64,000 bases of DNA from Gracilimonas sp. (GTDB lineage Bacteria > Bacteroidota > Rhodothermia > Balneolales > Balneolaceae). Both the position numbers and the translations under genes were made by a program. Positions 63,209 through 64,000 of this stretch are shown here, one piece after another (position 1 is the first letter of the stretch; each line of letters starts with the position of its first letter). Below the pieces are notes generated by a model that saw nothing but the letters and a program-made list of their open reading frames with translations, made no database searches and was not told where the DNA came from. The DNA lies in the NCBI RefSeq assembly GCF_040218225.1, contig NZ_JAVJQO010000008.1, positions 620,001-684,000 of the forward strand. Reading direction: 5' to 3'.

Positions 63209-63239
63209 AAGCCATGAAGTTTTCTTCATGGCTTTTTTT
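63209..63239 (+). terminator. Strong intrinsic terminator after DUF4402-like gene 4
   Basis: AAGCCATGAAG (63209-63219) and CTTCATGGCTT (63224-63234) form a perfect 11-bp stem with a TTTT loop, followed by a T-run. It isolates the gene at 62683-63186 from the chaperone gene that follows. Confidence 0.92.
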
Positions 63240-63348
63240 ATAACGGTCCACGACGTAGAAATAACCTGAAAAAAACTTAGTGTAAAAGATTTAATTATTT
63301 TATCTATTAAATGCTAAATTGAGAAAGCCACTAAGTAAAAAAAAGTTT

Positions 63349-64000
63349 ATGAAAAACTTATTCAAGCACATAGCCACTACCTCTGTTTTTTTAGTGCTGT
63401 CAATTGTTATATCTGCCGAATTGATGGCCCAAATAACTATTGCCCCTACAAATCTGTTTATCGATTCAAGGAATAAGTTTGGTAGCTATTTAATCATAAA
63501 TAATTCCAGTGAACCTTATGAAATATCTATAGATTTCTTATTTGGTTACAGTGAAGCAGATGAAAATGGGAACAGATATCTTGTTTATGACGATTCTGTT
63601 ACAGCTGAAAAGTATTCTATTGTAGAGTGGATACGTGCGTTTCCCCAAAATCTCACTTTAGCTCCTAACCAAAGGCAAACTGTAAGGCTAAGAATTAATC
63701 CACCCAGCGATATTGAAAATGGTACGTACTGGGCTAGAATAAGAACAACTGCTACACCGCGATCAACAGCTATAGAAGATCAAAGTAATCAGGGTATATC
63801 TGCAAATATTGGATTAAGAATTCAGCAAATAACAGGTATTTTTTATAAAAATGGGACGGTTTCTACTGACATAAACATAAAAGATATTACTACTGAACAA
63901 AATAATGGCCAGATTGATGTTTTTTATGGCTTAGAAAGAACAGGAAACTCACCCTTCATAGGCAGTATTGGCGTAAAAATGTATGACTCAAACAACCGGG
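63349..64000 (+). CDS. PapD-like periplasmic pilus chaperone (3' end beyond window)
   Basis: Open from the ATG at 63349 (MKNLFKHIATTSV) to the window edge; 217 residues are visible. The signal peptide ends at LMAQ. The mature part begins ITIAPTNLFIDSRNKFGSYL and continues with a NSSEPYEISIDFLF strand and APNQRQTVRLRINPP, the typical first-domain layout of PapD-like chaperones (a beta edge and a 'L.P.q.q.vRl' strand). A second domain starts near 170. It should fold and cap the DUF4402-like subunits encoded upstream. The usual basic anchoring residues cannot be confirmed by eye. Confidence 0.72.
   Translation, partial: MKNLFKHIATTSVFLVLSIVISAELMAQITIAPTNLFIDSRNKFGSYLIINNSSEPYEISIDFLFGYSEADENGNRYLVYDDSVTAEKYSIVEWIRAFPQNLTLAPNQRQTVRLRINPPSDIENGTYWARIRTTATPRSTAIEDQSNQGISANIGLRIQQITGIFYKNGTVSTDINIKDITTEQNNGQIDVFYGLERTGNSPFIGSIGVKMYDSNNR

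Overview
The window reads as chromosomal DNA from a member of the Balneolota/Rhodothermota branch next to Bacteroidota (Balneola- or Gracilimonas-like). This is an inference. It rests on three proteins ending in the type A type IX secretion (T9SS) sorting domain with the 'NYPNPFNPTT' signature, on a ssb-gldE-like gene pair, on DUF1800/DUF1501 and DUF5683 genes, and on moderately AT-rich DNA. No rRNA, tRNA, CRISPR array, transposase or integrase was seen.

Positions 1-8.3 kb hold the 3' part of an ammonium transporter gene, a Gcw_chp/TorF-type outer-membrane protein, a TPR lipoprotein-like gene, a Zn-protease lipoprotein (M48), murB, a GldE-like CNNM/CBS membrane protein and ssb. A decayed 3' end of a second M48 gene lies at 1986-2063. 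Positions 8.5-14 kb form an export operon: DUF1800, DUF1501 (Tat signal plus T9SS tail) and two tandem WG-repeat lipoproteins. Positions 14-35.9 kb are mainly housekeeping: TspO, DUF427, an S9 peptidase, a KefB-type antiporter, deoC with two aldehyde dehydrogenase genes that look like a split ALDH16, a SPOR lipoprotein, a PP2C phosphatase, transketolase, a TPR protein, a LOG protein, DUF5683-parB-parA, an ECF sigma factor with an overlapping membrane regulator gene, uvrC and a pseudouridine synthase.

Positions 35.9-45.5 kb are almost all on the minus strand: a GAF/PAS histidine kinase, mtgA, a REP-like palindrome, rmuC, an alpha/beta hydrolase, an EVE protein, and the complete dTDP-L-rhamnose operon rfbA-rfbD-rfbC-rfbB. 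Two small overlapping membrane-protein genes at 41.4-41.7 kb run on the plus strand.

Positions 45.6-57 kb encode two very large T9SS cargo proteins (1230 and 2524 residues) that share a module of about 220 residues plus the sorting tail. Positions 57.2-64 kb are the least ordinary part. First come three genes with pilin-like N-termini (the third is DUF4900-like) and one cysteine pair each. A small beta-sandwich protein follows, then three translationally coupled DUF4402-like secreted proteins, a fourth DUF4402-like protein with its own strong terminator, and the start of a PapD-like periplasmic chaperone that runs off the window. I read this as a surface-appendage locus, probably chaperone-assisted, whose usher or anchor should lie just past 64,000.
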